A stretch of 42,463 nucleotides of DNA. Source: Basidiobolus meristosporus CBS 931.73 (taxonomy: Eukaryota > Basidiobolomycota > Basidiobolomycetes > Basidiobolales > Basidiobolaceae). The DNA is taken from contig MCFE01000716.1 in assembly GCA_002104905.1 (NCBI GenBank), positions 1 through 42,463 of the forward strand, in the 5' to 3' direction. How positions within the stretch are numbered: position 1 is the first letter of the stretch; every line of letters begins with the position of its first letter. Below, piece after piece: positions 42,240 to 42,463 of the stretch. The notes beneath the pieces were generated by a model. The model worked only from the letters and a program-made list of their open reading frames with translations, did no database searches and was not told where the DNA came from. The translations under genes were made by a program, and so were the position numbers.

Positions 42240-42463
42240 TGTTGTAAAAATTTGCATTTCCACCTAAATATTCACCTAACTTAGTCACTTAGATCATTAC
42301 CTTCGAATCCTAGAGAATACTGACCAAATTCCTTGTCGGGATTTACTTAGAATATTTTCACCAAAATACCAGGTACCCAGAACATGAAAATTCTCAAAGT
42401 TGTCCAAACAGCCCCAAACTTTGCACACATGTTCTTGGAACCTTCCTTAGCCTATTCTACGTG
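42240..42463 (+). repeat. 3' LTR of the plus-strand copia element (cut by window end)
   Basis: Starts TGTTGTAAAAATTTG directly after GAGTGGGAG and aligns with the other three LTRs for its whole visible 224 bp. Confidence 0.85.

Larger units (their letters stand above)
40157..42463 (+). mobile_element. Ty1/copia element fragment, plus orientation
   Basis: Integrase C-terminus, RT and RNase H in copia order, then a purine tract (GAGTGGGAG) and a 3' LTR cut by the window edge. Gag, protease and most of integrase are not next to it. It may be the right part of the element whose 5' LTR lies at 33527. Confidence 0.85.

Noticed and set aside
1-42463. CRISPR array, bacterial operon or phage-like system
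   Set aside because: The DNA is eukaryotic with spliceosomal introns; the only regular repeats are the protein-coding modules at the left end and LTRs at the right.

Overview
This window is nuclear DNA of a fungus. The genes are short, lie on both strands and are split by many small GT-AG introns, mostly 50-75 bp. SHE9/MDM33 and a Yap/Pap1-type bZIP factor are fungal families. The Zoopagomycota/Mucoromycota-like grade is suggested only loosely, by a metazoan-like HPRT, a TMEM41-type scramblase and an intact NUP43; I cannot name the species.

Left and middle part (1-33.3 kb) is ordinary gene space. In order: a secreted silk-like Gly/Asn repeat protein (-); a GNAT acetyltransferase (-); oligoribonuclease REX2/ORN (-, 5 exons); a Scs7-type sphingolipid fatty acid 2-hydroxylase (+); nucleoporin NUP43 (-, 10 exons); ribosomal protein eL39 (-, first exon is only the start codon); mitochondrial SHE9/MDM33 (-); an unrecognised two-exon gene (+); TRM112 (+, 3 exons); a TMEM41/VTT-domain scramblase (-, 6 exons); a 3 kb stretch with no recognisable gene; 2-Cys peroxiredoxin TSA1 (+); HPRT (+, 4 exons); a hormone-sensitive-lipase-like membrane hydrolase (-, 5 exons); a bZIP factor (+); bifunctional HIS7 (-); and an unrecognised 200-residue protein (+). 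I rebuilt exon structures by joining frames at splice signals; for the named genes the joins restore family motifs and total lengths.

Right part (about 33.5-42.5 kb) is an AT-richer retrotransposon island. It holds four LTRs of one Ty1/copia family (about 345-349 bp, termini TGTTGTAA/TTACAACA), one of them followed by a primer-binding site resembling the initiator-tRNA half-molecule type; a minus-strand copia 3' fragment; a 5'-truncated Ty3/gypsy chromovirus whose pol is open except for one UGA; and a plus-strand copia pol fragment with two nonsense codons and one frameshift, whose 3' LTR runs off the window.

The genes do not form a pathway cluster. Possible regulatory signals are a CCAAT-box cluster upstream of SHE9 and a TGACT palindrome with a Gcn4-like half site upstream of HIS7. 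The least explained items are the 19-repeat silk-like protein, two orphan genes, and the nested retrotransposon structure.
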